Source of the DNA: Mesonia algae
GTDB taxonomy: Bacteria > Bacteroidota > Bacteroidia > Flavobacteriales > Flavobacteriaceae
NCBI RefSeq assembly: GCF_003253545.1
Contig: NZ_QKYV01000002.1
Location: forward strand, 310,001 to 374,000
DNA: 64,000 bases
Direction: 5' to 3'
Shown: positions 1 through 9,776 of the stretch, piece by piece
How positions within the stretch are numbered: the first letter of the stretch is position 1
Layout: every line of letters begins with the position of its first letter
Program-made: the position numbers and the translations under genes
The notes under the pieces: model-generated
What the model saw: the letters and a program-made list of their open reading frames with translations, nothing else
Database searches by the model: none
What the model was told of the DNA's origin: nothing

Positions 1-792
1 ACCGAAGCAGAAGTGACCTCTTCCGCTAAGGTAGTTTTAATTGGACAAACTGTTGTAGATAATGTATTTCCCTCTATAGATGATCCGGTGGGACAAATGA
101 TTCGCTTTAATAACATTCCTTTTAAAGTAATTGGTGTGTTAGAAGAAAAAGGAGAAAACACCTTTGGTCAAGATCAAGACGATGTTGTGATAGCACCTTA
201 TACTACAGTGCAAAAGCGTATTTTAGCTATAGATTATTTAAATCAAATTATGGCTTCGGCAACTAGTGAAGATGATGCTCCTGAAGCGGTTTTACAAGTA
301 ACGAAAATATTACGTACGCGACATCAGTTAATGGCTACTGAAGAAGATGATTTCACCGTACGTTCTATGGAAGAATTAATTTCTACCTTTAGTTCTACCA
401 GCGAAATGTTAACGGTGTTGCTCGTAGCCGTGGCAAGTATATCTTTATTAATTGGCGGAATTGGGATTATGAATATCATGTATGTTTCGGTAAAAGAACG
501 TACCAAAGAAATTGGCTTACGCATGGCAGTAGGAGGAAAGGGGTCAGATATTTTAATGCAGTTTCTCATAGAAGCTATTTTAATAAGTATTACAGGAGGA
601 TTATTAGGCGTAATCTTAGGACTCGGAGCAACAATTTTTATTGAAAAATTCTTAAATTGGCCTACGAGTGTGGCGTTATATTCTATTATTATTTCTTTTG
701 CAGTTTGTGCGATCACAGGTATTTTCTTCGGATGGTATCCTGCAAGAAAAGCTTCTGCATTAGATCCTATTACAGCATTACGTTATGAGTAA
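1..792 (+). CDS. ABC transporter permease, MacB/FtsX family (3' part, 5' end outside window)
   Basis: This is the C-terminal 263 residues of a MacB-type permease. The frame is open from base 1, so the gene starts upstream of the window. The first half is a periplasmic MacB-PCD-like region. It is followed by three membrane helices of the FtsX domain: one around VLLVAVASISLLIGGIGIMN, one around the LIEAILISITGG stretch, and one around the final FAVCAITGIFFGWYP stretch. The end, YPARKASALDPITALRYE, is the classic MacB-family terminus. Such permeases work with an ABC ATPase and a membrane-fusion protein, usually encoded just upstream, in mechanotransmission-driven export or lipoprotein-related work. 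The substrate cannot be told from this part. A hairpin terminator follows, and the next gene is convergent. The family call is firm. Confidence 0.9.
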   Translation, partial: TEAEVTSSAKVVLIGQTVVDNVFPSIDDPVGQMIRFNNIPFKVIGVLEEKGENTFGQDQDDVVIAPYTTVQKRILAIDYLNQIMASATSEDDAPEAVLQVTKILRTRHQLMATEEDDFTVRSMEELISTFSSTSEMLTVLLVAVASISLLIGGIGIMNIMYVSVKERTKEIGLRMAVGGKGSDILMQFLIEAILISITGGLLGVILGLGATIFIEKFLNWPTSVALYSIIISFAVCAITGIFFGWYPARKASALDPITALRYE

Positions 793-802
793 TATTTATA
801 AC

Positions 803-834
803 AAAAAGAGCAAAATATTTTTTTGCTCTCTTTG
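803..834. terminator. Bidirectional hairpin terminator
   Basis: GAGCAAAA (808-815) pairs with TTTTGCTC (821-828) across a five-base loop, with A-rich and T-rich flanks. It sits between the convergent ABC permease and AraC genes, so it can serve both. Confidence 0.75.
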
Positions 835-840
835 TTTGCT

Positions 841-1734
841 TTATTTCTTTCTTTTTCTAAACTGAGTAGCTGTTAACCCAGTATTTCTTTTAAAAAATTG
901 ATTAAAATTTGCTACTTCTTTAAAATCTAAAGCATAAGCTACATCTGCTACCGAGTTATCTAATTGATGTAAAAGTGTTTTAGCATACATAATTTTGTAA
1001 TCTATAATCACTCTTTGAGCGCTTTTCCCAGTAGAATTTTTTACGCATTCTGTTAAGTAAATTGGACTAATGTGCAATTTCTTAGCATAGTCGTTCACAG
1101 ATAAAAAATGATGATCATTAGACAAAATAACGTGCTCAAATTTAGACATTATAGCGTCATACCTGTTAGTGGTAACCATACCTTTATTATTTTGGGTAGA
1201 ACGTTTTACTTTATAAAGTAAGATGAGAAGAAGCGACCTTACAATTTCAAAAGATTGTATCGCTTTACTTCTAGATTCAGCATATAATTCTTGTGCAATT
1301 ACTAAAATGCTTTTAAAGTCAATTTCAGATAATTGGTAGATGGGCATGGTATGAATTTTAAAAAACGGAAATTCATTTTGTAATCCATAAGACTGATTCA
1401 AATTGGTAAATATAGAAGCATTAAAATAAATAATATAACCATAATCATCATTGGGTGGTACTTTACTATAATTAATGACCTGAAAAGGAGAAACAACCGC
1501 CAAACTATTCTTTAATTGTTGAAGTGTTTGATTTCCAATTTTAATATTAGTAGTACTCTTTTGTAAAATAGCGATCTCAAAAAAATCACGCTTATGTGGT
1601 TCCCAAAACTCACCATCGGGCTCCACATGCTCCATTTCTTTTGCAATTTTTCTTACAAAAAAACTATTAGCATAATCATTTGCTGGTTGTGTACCATTTA
1701 AAAAATAAGAATTGATGTCGCTATATACTTTCAT
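841..1734 (-). CDS. AraC-family transcriptional regulator
   Basis: A 297-residue regulator. The N-terminal two thirds resembles an AraC cupin-like sensing domain. The last ~100 residues form the double helix-turn-helix DNA-binding domain, ending in the signature around VADVAYALDFKEVANFNQFF and a basic tail RKRKK. The gene is transcribed divergently from the MATE exporter at 1872, with a 137-bp shared intergenic region, and a full RND pump lies beyond. That layout suggests it controls the exporters, probably in response to a small molecule. The target assignment is inference from position; the family call is certain from the HTH motif. Confidence 0.9.
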   Translation of the reverse strand: MKVYSDINSYFLNGTQPANDYANSFFVRKIAKEMEHVEPDGEFWEPHKRDFFEIAILQKSTTNIKIGNQTLQQLKNSLAVVSPFQVINYSKVPPNDDYGYIIYFNASIFTNLNQSYGLQNEFPFFKIHTMPIYQLSEIDFKSILVIAQELYAESRSKAIQSFEIVRSLLLILLYKVKRSTQNNKGMVTTNRYDAIMSKFEHVILSNDHHFLSVNDYAKKLHISPIYLTECVKNSTGKSAQRVIIDYKIMYAKTLLHQLDNSVADVAYALDFKEVANFNQFFKRNTGLTATQFRKRKK

Positions 1735-1837
1735 GTAATTAACTATTTCTCCAAAATTAATATTAAAAACCTCTAAAAACTTAAATTATAATCCATTTAA
1801 CACAAATTATAATACTCATTAAGGTTTTTGGCTGCTA

Positions 1838-1845
1838 TATCTTTG
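1838..1845 (+). promoter_or_regulatory. Candidate -7 box of the MATE gene promoter
   Basis: TATCTTTG matches the Bacteroidetes -7 consensus TAnnTTTG and lies 26 bp before the MATE start codon. No convincing TTG -33 element sits at the right distance, so an activator such as the divergent AraC protein may be needed. Confidence 0.45.
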
Positions 1846-1871
1846 CATTTAAAGAACTTATAACGATTGAA

Positions 1872-3284
1872 ATGAGTACGTTAAAAATAAAATTTCAACA
1901 AATAAAACATTTAATAAAAGGAAAAATAGTTTCATATGACGACAAATCTGAAAAAGAAGCATATTCACTCACAGAAGATAGTGTTTTAAAATTATTATTC
2001 ATTTTTGTTGGCCCTGCAGTTTTAGGGATGCTAATTAACGCCCTTTACAATTTTGTGGATCGTATTTTTGTAGGACAATATGTTGGTGTAGAGGGATTAT
2101 CTGCGGTAACTATGGTCTTTCCTGTTACGCTTTTGCAATTTGCATTTGTATTATTATTTGGTAGTGGCGCAGGAATTTTAATTGCTAAATATTTAGGAGA
2201 ATCTCAACCAGAAAAAGCAAGTCATGTTTTAGGAAATGCCATAGCAGGTATTTTTCTAATTACGTTAGTATTTATATTGCTTGGTCTTATATATTACAGA
2301 CCTTTATTAGAAGTATTTGGAGCTACTGAAACCTTATTAGATTTATCTACGGAGTACTTATTAGTTATAATTTTAGGTTTTCCACTTAGTTTTTTTCTTG
2401 CTTTAGAATTTACCTGCAGAGCTGAAGGAAATCCAAAATTACCAGCCAAACTTATTGTGTTTTCTTGTATCATAAATATAGGTTTGGATTACGTATTTAT
2501 GAAAATATTTAATCTTGGCATTCGTGGTGCTGCCTTAGCCACCATAATAGCACAAGCTACTAATGCCATACTTTTAATGCGATATTATTTGAGCGGAAGA
2601 AGTTTGGTAAAATTAAAATGGAAACATATAAGATTACAAAAATCTATTATTTTTCCCATATTATTCATTGGATTAGCTCCCTTTCTAATGGATTTAGCCA
2701 TTAGTTTTCAAAATGTATTTGCTAATAACTTGTTATTAAATTCTGGAGGAACAGATGGTGTTGCCGCAATGGGAATATTGTTTGGAGTAAACGTCTTTTT
2801 TATGATGATCGCTTTAGGTACAGGGGATGGCATGCAACCTATTGTAAGTTATAATTTTGGTGCAAAACGATTTGATAGGACTCGTGAAACATTAGAGATG
2901 GCTATAAAAATAGTAAGTGTATTCACTATTTTAGGTCTTTTGATTTTGGAATTATTTCCAACACAAATTACACATATTTTTATAGAAGGTGATGGTAACC
3001 AAAATGTAATCACAATTACGAAAAAAGCATTGAAAATTTTCGCGATTTCTATTCCGTTTTATGCTATTCAAATTATAATTACTAGACATTTTCAGGCGCT
3101 TCAAAAGAATAAAATAGCTACGTTTTTAGCTTTGCTTAGACCCATCATTTTATTTATACCAATCGCGTATATACTTAATGAGTATTATGGTTTAACCGGT
3201 ATTTGGATCGCCTTTCCTGTTAGCGATGGTATTGCTGCAATAGTGTCCTTGCTGATCGTAAAAAAATATGCCGTAAATACTTAA
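1872..3284 (+). CDS. MATE family multidrug/Na+-coupled efflux protein
   Basis: A 470-residue polytopic inner-membrane protein with about 12 hydrophobic segments arranged as two MatE repeats, roughly residues 35-195 and 255-425. The first repeat begins with the typical FVGPAVLGMLINALYNFVDR stretch, and YNFGAKRFDRTRETL is the standard second-half loop. Family members export cationic drugs or other organic compounds using Na+ or H+ gradients. It starts at an ATG preceded by a -7 box. It is divergent from an AraC regulator and followed 139 bp later by an RND efflux operon, so the three transport units may form one detoxification island. The substrate is unknown. Confidence 0.93.
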   Translation: MSTLKIKFQQIKHLIKGKIVSYDDKSEKEAYSLTEDSVLKLLFIFVGPAVLGMLINALYNFVDRIFVGQYVGVEGLSAVTMVFPVTLLQFAFVLLFGSGAGILIAKYLGESQPEKASHVLGNAIAGIFLITLVFILLGLIYYRPLLEVFGATETLLDLSTEYLLVIILGFPLSFFLALEFTCRAEGNPKLPAKLIVFSCIINIGLDYVFMKIFNLGIRGAALATIIAQATNAILLMRYYLSGRSLVKLKWKHIRLQKSIIFPILFIGLAPFLMDLAISFQNVFANNLLLNSGGTDGVAAMGILFGVNVFFMMIALGTGDGMQPIVSYNFGAKRFDRTRETLEMAIKIVSVFTILGLLILELFPTQITHIFIEGDGNQNVITITKKALKIFAISIPFYAIQIIITRHFQALQKNKIATFLALLRPIILFIPIAYILNEYYGLTGIWIAFPVSDGIAAIVSLLIVKKYAVNT

Positions 3285-3423
3285 GAAACTGACAAATACT
3301 AAAAAAAACCATCTATAAAATCATACTATACTTAGATGTGTTTAGCGCATTAGTCTATTCGTATTGGGACTAAAAATAATAATAGATAATTTTCACTAAC
3401 AAATAAGAATCAATAAAATTCAT

Positions 3424-4593
3424 ATGATACATCAAATAAATAATTTAAGGATTCCCTATTTCGTATTTATTATGGCTTTGTTTTTAACATCCTGTAATAG
3501 CGAAAAAAAGCAGGAACCTGGTAATGCCATTGCAGACTATGAGGTGCTAACCGTATCACCGAAAAACATTGGGTTATACAGAGAATTTCCTGTGACTATT
3601 GAAGGTACCGAAAACATAGAAATTTATCCTAAAGTAGAAGGATTTATAGAAAAAGTACACGTGGATGAAGGCGAATATGTAAAAAAAGGACAAGTCCTTT
3701 TTTCTTTAAATGCACCGCAATACAAACAAGAACTTTTAAGTACTAAGGCAGCTATTAGTAGTGCTAAGGCTAATGTGAGTTCTGCTCAAGTTGATGTTGA
3801 GAAAGCAAAGCCTTTGGTAGAAAGAGAAATTATTAGCAAGTTTGAGTTAACCTCTGCCGAAAACTCCCTTACCGCCGCAAATGCAGCTTTAGAACAGGCA
3901 CAAGCTAATTATGTGAATGCACAAACCAATAATAGTTATACAAAAATCATAGCTCCGGTTTCTGGTTATATCGGTTCGCTACCTTATAAATTGGGGAGTT
4001 TGGTAAGTAGTAGCATTAGCGACCCCTTAACAACCGTATCTAATATTAAACAGGTATATGCTTATTTTTCAATCAATGAAAAAACGTATTTGGAGTTTGC
4101 AAAAGCAGGTTTATTAAAAAATATGGATGAAGTTTCGCTTTTGTTACCTGATTATACGGCTTTTGATCAAAAAGGGAAAATACAAACCGTTAGCGGACAA
4201 GTAGATAAAGAAACCGGTTCGTTTAATGTACGTGCTATTTTTGACAATCCAAATAATCTATTGAGAACAGGGAATAGCGCTACCATACAACTTCCTAGAA
4301 CTATTGAAGAAGCTTTTCTAATCCCTCAATCTGCGACTTACGAAATCCAAGGTGGGGTTTATGTGTATGTAGTAAACGAACAATCACAAGTACAATCTAC
4401 TAAGATTACGGTAACTGGCACAAATTCGGGTCAAGCTTATATTGTTACCGACGGACTCAAAGATGGAGACCGAGTGGTTCTTGAAGGTATTTCAGGCTTA
4501 TCGAGTAGTAAAGAAATAAAGCCAGTTGAAGTTAAGGAGAGTGATATTAGTGCTTTACAGCAAATCACCGAAAAAGTAACCTCTACCAAATAA
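3424..4593 (+). CDS. RND efflux periplasmic adaptor (membrane fusion lipoprotein)
   Basis: A 389-residue adaptor of the AcrA/MexA type. The N-terminus carries a lipoprotein signal with lipobox LTSC (Cys24), so it is anchored in a membrane facing the periplasm. A lipoyl-like half motif lies around PKVEGFIEKVHVDEGEYVKK, then an alpha-helical hairpin rich in Ala, Ser and Lys (about residues 100-165), the second lipoyl half (IIAPVSGYIG), and beta-barrel and membrane-proximal domains. It should link the RND pump encoded 13 bp downstream to the outer-membrane factor two genes on. It is the first gene of a three-gene operon. The specificity of the pump cannot be read from the sequence. Confidence 0.93.
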   Translation: MIHQINNLRIPYFVFIMALFLTSCNSEKKQEPGNAIADYEVLTVSPKNIGLYREFPVTIEGTENIEIYPKVEGFIEKVHVDEGEYVKKGQVLFSLNAPQYKQELLSTKAAISSAKANVSSAQVDVEKAKPLVEREIISKFELTSAENSLTAANAALEQAQANYVNAQTNNSYTKIIAPVSGYIGSLPYKLGSLVSSSISDPLTTVSNIKQVYAYFSINEKTYLEFAKAGLLKNMDEVSLLLPDYTAFDQKGKIQTVSGQVDKETGSFNVRAIFDNPNNLLRTGNSATIQLPRTIEEAFLIPQSATYEIQGGVYVYVVNEQSQVQSTKITVTGTNSGQAYIVTDGLKDGDRVVLEGISGLSSSKEIKPVEVKESDISALQQITEKVTSTK

Positions 4594-4606
4594 AAAAATA
4601 GAAATT

Positions 4607-7600
4607 ATGTTTAATAAATTTATAAAGCGTCCGGTGCTCTCGGCGGTAATTTCTATCATCATATTGATTTTAGGAGTTATTGGAATCACCACATTACCCA
4701 TCTCTCAATATCCAGATATTGCACCTCCTACGGTTCAAGTATCTGCTTCTTATGATGGCGCCAATGCAGAAGCCGTATTAAATAGTGTTATCGTTCCCTT
4801 AGAAGAAGCCATTAATGGTGTAGAGGGAATGACTTATATGACTTCAACAGCAACTAGTGGTTCTGCTAGTATCACTGTATATTTTGAATTGGGTACCGAC
4901 CCAGATATTGCTGCGGTGAATGTGCAAAATAGTGTTTCTACAGCCTCCAATTTATTACCTTCTGAAGTGGTACAGGCTGGTGTGACTACAAGAAAACAGC
5001 AAAGTAGTAATGTATTTATTTTTGGATTGTATAGTGAAAATGATACTTACGACGAGGAATTTATTCTGAATTATGCCGAAATTAATTTAATACCTGTATT
5101 AAAGAGGATAGACGGTGTTGGTAGTGCCTCGGCATTTAGTTCTAGAAATTACAGTATGCGTATTTGGTTGAAAGCAAATATTATGGCTAACTATGGTTTA
5201 ATTCCTGCTGATATTACAACAGCACTTAATGACCAAAACCTGGAAGCCGCGCCAGGTGAATTAGGTTTACAAGGAAATCAAGCCTATCAATATACCTTAA
5301 AGTACAAAGGTAAATTACAAAATGCTACCGATTTTGAGGAGATCATTATCAAAACGACAGATGATGGACGAATCCTACGCTTAAAAGACGTAGCAAGAGT
5401 CGAATTAGGAGCTCAGTCGTACAGTTCAAAAACGACTATTAATGGTAGGCCAGGTACAGGTGTAGCGATAGCACAATCTGCAGGATCGAATGCGCAAGAG
5501 GTCGTTGCGCTATCAATTGCAAGCTTAGAGGAAGCTTCTAAAAACTTTCCTGAAGGATTAGAATATACAGAAATGGTGAATGCCAATGACTTTTTAGATG
5601 CGTCTATTGAGAAAGTGATCAGTACATTGATTGAGGCTTTCTTGTTGGTGTTTCTTGTCGTTTTCATCTTTTTACAAGATTGGCGTTCTACCTTAATCCC
5701 TGCTATATCAGTTCCCGTAGCTATTGTAGGAACATTCTTTTTCCTAAGCGTATTTGGATTTACCATTAACCTACTAACCCTATTTGCGTTAATGCTCGCC
5801 ATTGGTATTGTGGTAGATGATGCCATAGTGGTGGTAGAGGCCGTACACGCCAAATTGGATTCTGGTTACAAATCTGCAAGAAAGGCAAGTTTAGATGCCA
5901 TGAGCGAGATTTCAGGAGCTATTATTTCTATTACTTTGGTGATGTCTGCCGTGTTTATTCCAGTAACGTTTATTAGTGGTTCTTCTGGAGTGTTCTATCA
6001 ACAGTTTGGTATTACCCTTGCTATTGCCATTATCTTATCGGCTGTAAATGCATTAACCTTGAGTCCTGCTTTATGTGCTTTACTTTTAAAACCACACGAA
6101 GAACATAAATCAAAAAGTTATTTGCAACGTTTTTATATGGCGTTTAATGTTGGTTTTGAGAAAACAACTTCAAAATACAAAAAGGCAGTATCATTTCTAA
6201 TTCGTAAAAAGGCTATTGCCGTTGGCCTTATCGTTATTTTTATTGGGGTGTTTGTCTACTTAATGAATACCACACCAACAGGATTTGTACCCGATGAAGA
6301 CCAAGGTACTGTTTTCGCCGATGTGAGTTTACCAGCAGCAGCATCATTAGAAAGAACAGAGGAAGTTTTAGATGAATTACAGAAGATTGTCGAAGATATA
6401 CCGGAAGTAAATGCTTTTTTACGTGCTACCGGTCGTGGATTTATGAGTGGTGAGGGATCTAATTATGGTATGTTTATCTTAAAACTCAAATCTTGGGATG
6501 AGCGTAAGGGAGAAGGACAAAGTGTTCAAGACATCATCAATCAGTTATTTGCTAGAACAGCTAATATGAAAGATGCTAAGATGATATTTTTTGCTCCGCC
6601 AACGGTTACAGGATTTGGTTTAAGTAACGGATTTGAAGTACAATTACAAGACCAAAGTGGTGGTACTGTAGATGCACTTTATAACGTAAGTCAAGATTTT
6701 ATACAAGCCTTAAGTAAACGACCAGAAATTCAATATGCAAATACAACCTTCGATCCCACTTTTCCGCAATATGAAGTGGTTGTAGATGTCGCTAAAACCA
6801 AACTGGCAGGTTTAGATGTAAAAGCTGTTTTAAGTGTCATGCAAGGTTACTTAAGTGGAGTGTATGCTTCTAATTTTAATAAATTTGGAAAGCAATACCG
6901 CGTGATTTATCAAGGGGAACCTAATTTTAGAGCGAATCTTGAAAGTTTAAATGCCATAAAAGTTAAAAAAAGTAATGGAGTTATGGCGCCTATTACCGAG
7001 TTTATAAGCTTAGAAAGGGTTTATGGTCCGCAAAGTTTAACCCGTTTTAATCTGTTTACAGCAGCAAAAATAAGTGGAGCGCCTAATGAAGGTTATAGTT
7101 CTGGTGATGCTATTGCGGCGGTTGAAGAAGTTGCGGCAGAGGCATTGCCTACCGGTTATGGATATGAATACTCTGGGATCACTAGAGAAGAGATTTCTGC
7201 AGGAAGTCAAACGGTGTTTATTTTTATGCTGTGTTTTATATTCGTGTATTTCTTATTGTCTGCACAGTACGAGAGTTTTATACTTCCCATAGCCGTGCTA
7301 TTATCTGTACCTGCAGGACTGTCTGGAGTGCTCATATTTGCAAATATATTTGATATTAGTAATAATATCTACATACAAATTACCTTGGTAATGTTGATTG
7401 GGTTGTTGGCTAAAAATGCCATTTTAATCGTGGAATTTGCCATACAAAGAAGGCGAGAAGGAGAAACCATTGTACAATCGGCAATAGATGGTGCTATAGC
7501 GAGGTTTAGACCTATTTTGATGACCTCATTTGCCTTTATTTTTGGTTTGTTTCCGTTGATGATTGCTACAGGTGCTGGTGCTGTAGGAAACAGAGCTATT

Positions 7601-7768
7601 GGTGCAGGAGCTATTGGTGGTATGTTAGTCGGTACTGTACTAGGTGTATTGTTGATACCAGTGCTTTATATTATTTTCCAATCACTTCAAGAAAAATTAG
7701 TGGGAGTTGCGAACCACGATTGGGGAGATGAAGATGTTATGGATGATAAAGACGAACAATTAAATTAG
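4607..7768 (+). CDS. RND multidrug efflux transporter, HAE1 (AcrB-like) family
   Basis: A 1053-residue inner-membrane proton antiporter, full length for the HAE1 family. The N-terminus MFNKFIKRPVLSAVI is typical. The TM4 motif GIVVDDAIVVVEAV supplies the paired acidic residues (Asp404/Asp405 by count) that match the AcrB proton relay. The TM10 motif LLAKNAILIVEF supplies the relay lysine (about Lys936). Two large periplasmic porter domains lie between helices 1-2 and 7-8. It forms a tripartite pump with the adaptor upstream and the outer-membrane factor 14 bp downstream. HAE1 pumps export hydrophobic and amphiphilic toxicants; a heavy-metal role is unlikely because the subfamily motifs are HAE1. 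No lesion is visible. Confidence 0.96.
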   Translation: MFNKFIKRPVLSAVISIIILILGVIGITTLPISQYPDIAPPTVQVSASYDGANAEAVLNSVIVPLEEAINGVEGMTYMTSTATSGSASITVYFELGTDPDIAAVNVQNSVSTASNLLPSEVVQAGVTTRKQQSSNVFIFGLYSENDTYDEEFILNYAEINLIPVLKRIDGVGSASAFSSRNYSMRIWLKANIMANYGLIPADITTALNDQNLEAAPGELGLQGNQAYQYTLKYKGKLQNATDFEEIIIKTTDDGRILRLKDVARVELGAQSYSSKTTINGRPGTGVAIAQSAGSNAQEVVALSIASLEEASKNFPEGLEYTEMVNANDFLDASIEKVISTLIEAFLLVFLVVFIFLQDWRSTLIPAISVPVAIVGTFFFLSVFGFTINLLTLFALMLAIGIVVDDAIVVVEAVHAKLDSGYKSARKASLDAMSEISGAIISITLVMSAVFIPVTFISGSSGVFYQQFGITLAIAIILSAVNALTLSPALCALLLKPHEEHKSKSYLQRFYMAFNVGFEKTTSKYKKAVSFLIRKKAIAVGLIVIFIGVFVYLMNTTPTGFVPDEDQGTVFADVSLPAAASLERTEEVLDELQKIVEDIPEVNAFLRATGRGFMSGEGSNYGMFILKLKSWDERKGEGQSVQDIINQLFARTANMKDAKMIFFAPPTVTGFGLSNGFEVQLQDQSGGTVDALYNVSQDFIQALSKRPEIQYANTTFDPTFPQYEVVVDVAKTKLAGLDVKAVLSVMQGYLSGVYASNFNKFGKQYRVIYQGEPNFRANLESLNAIKVKKSNGVMAPITEFISLERVYGPQSLTRFNLFTAAKISGAPNEGYSSGDAIAAVEEVAAEALPTGYGYEYSGITREEISAGSQTVFIFMLCFIFVYFLLSAQYESFILPIAVLLSVPAGLSGVLIFANIFDISNNIYIQITLVMLIGLLAKNAILIVEFAIQRRREGETIVQSAIDGAIARFRPILMTSFAFIFGLFPLMIATGAGAVGNRAIGAGAIGGMLVGTVLGVLLIPVLYIIFQSLQEKLVGVANHDWGDEDVMDDKDEQLN

Positions 7769-7782
7769 AAACAAATACAGAT

Positions 7783-9195
7783 ATGAAATTTAAAAAATTA
7801 AAATATATTATTTCCATTACGGTATTCGTTCTAACGTTGAATTCGTGTGGTGTTGTAAATAAAAAATATGTAACACCAGACGTGAAATATGCAGAAAGCT
7901 ACAGAGATACTATTGTGCAAGACACTATGTCTATTGCCGATTTACCTTTAAAGGAAATTATATCTGATACTATATTGCAAAACTTAATTAAAGAAGGTCT
8001 GCAGAATAACCTAGACTTAAAGGTCGCTATTGAAAATATAAATCAGGCAAAAGCAAGTTTGGTAGAAGCTAAATTACAGTTTCTACCAAGTTTAGAAGGT
8101 AGTGCCAATGTAACACGTTCTAAAACATCGGAAGCAGCTTTAAATTTAGGAGGTGTTAATGGTATTAATTTAAATACTACCTCTTATTTAGGGCAACTTA
8201 GTAGTAGTTGGGAACTCGATGTTTGGGGAAAATTACGCAGTAACAAGCGCTCTGTACTGGCTTCTTTTTTAAAGACGGAAGCTGCAACCAGAGCTGTACA
8301 AACACAATTAATTTCTGATATTGCCACAGCGTATTATAATTTATTGGCATTAGATGAACAATTGGCTATTACTCAAGAAACTTTAGAAAACAGGATTGGC
8401 GATCAAGAAACCATGAAGTACTTAAAAGAATCGGCTGTGGTTGATGGTGCTGCTGTGGTACAAAGTGAAGCAAGCAGGTATGAGATAGAAACCTCTATAC
8501 CAGATATAGAAATATCTATTTTAGAACAAGAAAATGCCCTCGCTATTTTGTTGGGAAGATTACCTGGTGTCATAGAAAGATCGTCTTTAAAAAAACAAGT
8601 AGCTTTCGCTGATTTAAAAATAGGAATACCATCTTCACTATTAAGAAACAGACCAGACATACAAGAGGCAGAAATGGCTTTTAGAAGTGCTTTTGAAGAT
8701 GTAAATCTGGCAAAAACCTATTTCTACCCGTCATTGACTATTACGGCAAGCGGAGGTTTATCTTCTTTAAGCTTATCTGATTTTTTTGATAATTCTATTT
8801 TCTATAATTTAATAAGAGGATTAACACAGCCCATTTTTGCTAACGGAGAAAATAAAGCGAGACTGAAAATAAATAAATCGGTTCAGCAACAATCTTTCTA
8901 CGATTATAAATCAGCTTGGCTAAATGCAGGTTCCGAAATTTCTAATGCTTTATATGCATACAATAAAACCAAGGAGAAACAAGAATCTAGAACGCATCAA
9001 ATAGATGCTCTTAAAAAATCTGTAGAATTTACAGAGGCTCTTTTAGAGTATTCATCTACCACTAATTATATCGATGTGCTTACCACAAAAAACAGTTTGT
9101 TATTGGCACAATTAGATGGGGTAGAAGATAAAAAAGAAGAATTACAAGTTATTATAGAGTTGTACCGCGCTTTGGGTGGTGGTTGGAAAAACTAG
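7783..9195 (+). CDS. RND outer-membrane factor, NodT/OprM family lipoprotein
   Basis: A 470-residue TolC-like channel. Lipobox LNSC gives Cys22 as the acylated residue. Two OEP repeats are visible, one around the KEGLQNNLDLKVAIENINQA segment and one around LLRNRPDIQEAEMAFRSAFE, the classic NodT/CusC signature. It is the last gene of the adaptor-pump-channel operon and is followed by a hairpin terminator. It should form the trimeric outer-membrane and periplasmic conduit for the RND pump. Length and motif order match the family, and no anomaly is seen. Confidence 0.94.
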   Translation: MKFKKLKYIISITVFVLTLNSCGVVNKKYVTPDVKYAESYRDTIVQDTMSIADLPLKEIISDTILQNLIKEGLQNNLDLKVAIENINQAKASLVEAKLQFLPSLEGSANVTRSKTSEAALNLGGVNGINLNTTSYLGQLSSSWELDVWGKLRSNKRSVLASFLKTEAATRAVQTQLISDIATAYYNLLALDEQLAITQETLENRIGDQETMKYLKESAVVDGAAVVQSEASRYEIETSIPDIEISILEQENALAILLGRLPGVIERSSLKKQVAFADLKIGIPSSLLRNRPDIQEAEMAFRSAFEDVNLAKTYFYPSLTITASGGLSSLSLSDFFDNSIFYNLIRGLTQPIFANGENKARLKINKSVQQQSFYDYKSAWLNAGSEISNALYAYNKTKEKQESRTHQIDALKKSVEFTEALLEYSSTTNYIDVLTTKNSLLLAQLDGVEDKKEELQVIIELYRALGGGWKN

Positions 9196-9213
9196 AAAAT
9201 GAACAAATAAATT

Positions 9214-9245
9214 AAAAGTCTTAAATTAAGTTTTAAGGCTTTTTT
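9214..9245 (+). terminator. Rho-independent terminator of the RND operon
   Basis: AAAAGTCTTAAA (9214-9225) pairs with TTTAAGGCTTTT (9232-9243) with one G-U pair, and runs into a T tract. It lies 19 bp after the outer-membrane factor stop codon. Confidence 0.7.
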
Positions 9246-9342
9246 ATTGAGCAGCATTCTATTCAATAGATAAAATGTCGGTTTTGATCTAGTAAATAAG
9301 TCAAAACATCTATTATACTAAAAAATAGTCATTAATTAAATT

Positions 9343-9350
9343 TACATTTG
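9343..9350 (+). promoter_or_regulatory. Candidate -7 box for the DoxX/LytS/LytTR operon
   Basis: TACATTTG fits the TAnnTTTG consensus and lies 23 bp before the ATG at 9374. No clear TTG -33 element is seen at about 20 bp upstream. Confidence 0.45.
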
Positions 9351-9373
9351 AGAGAAGAAGTAAAACAATTAAA

Positions 9374-9766
9374 ATGAACATAGACATAGGATTATTAATC
9401 TTAAGCATAACAGTTGCAGGATTAATGTTATTTTACGGAATAGCTAAATTAAATGCCTTAGACAGAATTAAAAGCCTGCTTTCTGCCAATGGATTTCCAG
9501 AGTTTATGGCCTATGGTGTTTTTATAACAGAAATCATAGCCCCCCTCCTTATTGGTTTTAGAGCTAAATTTGCTTCCTTGGTATTTTTCTTCGGAATGTT
9601 ATCTGCCATGTTTTTAACTCACGCTGGAGAGTTATTCTCTATCACAAAAACTGGTGGAGTAGAAATAGAGCTTATTTTGTTATATGCACTTGGAGCAGTA
9701 GTTTTTGTTCTTTACAGAATCAGGAAAATTCGCGGTATCAAAGTCAAATACTTGAGATTAATTTAA
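9374..9766 (+). CDS. DoxX-like small membrane protein
   Basis: A 130-residue protein with four hydrophobic segments: residues ~5-25, 45-65, 67-85 and 97-117. It shows the DoxX/SURF4-type pattern of an early F/LYGIAKL turn and an internal Glu in a membrane helix (FITEIIAPLLIG). The function of this family in flavobacteria is not settled; proposals centre on quinone or thiol redox balance. It is the first gene of an operon with a LytS-type kinase 10 bp downstream and a LytTR regulator after that, so it may be a sensor partner or an output of that system. The family call is moderate and its role is unknown. Confidence 0.75.
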   Translation: MNIDIGLLILSITVAGLMLFYGIAKLNALDRIKSLLSANGFPEFMAYGVFITEIIAPLLIGFRAKFASLVFFFGMLSAMFLTHAGELFSITKTGGVEIELILLYALGAVVFVLYRIRKIRGIKVKYLRLI

Positions 9767-9776
9767 AAATAGTACA

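Noticed and set aside
5413-5853. Open frame antisense to the RND transporter
   Set aside because: It lies wholly inside a well-supported gene, has no family character and is Thr/Ala/Ser-rich in the way antisense shadows are.
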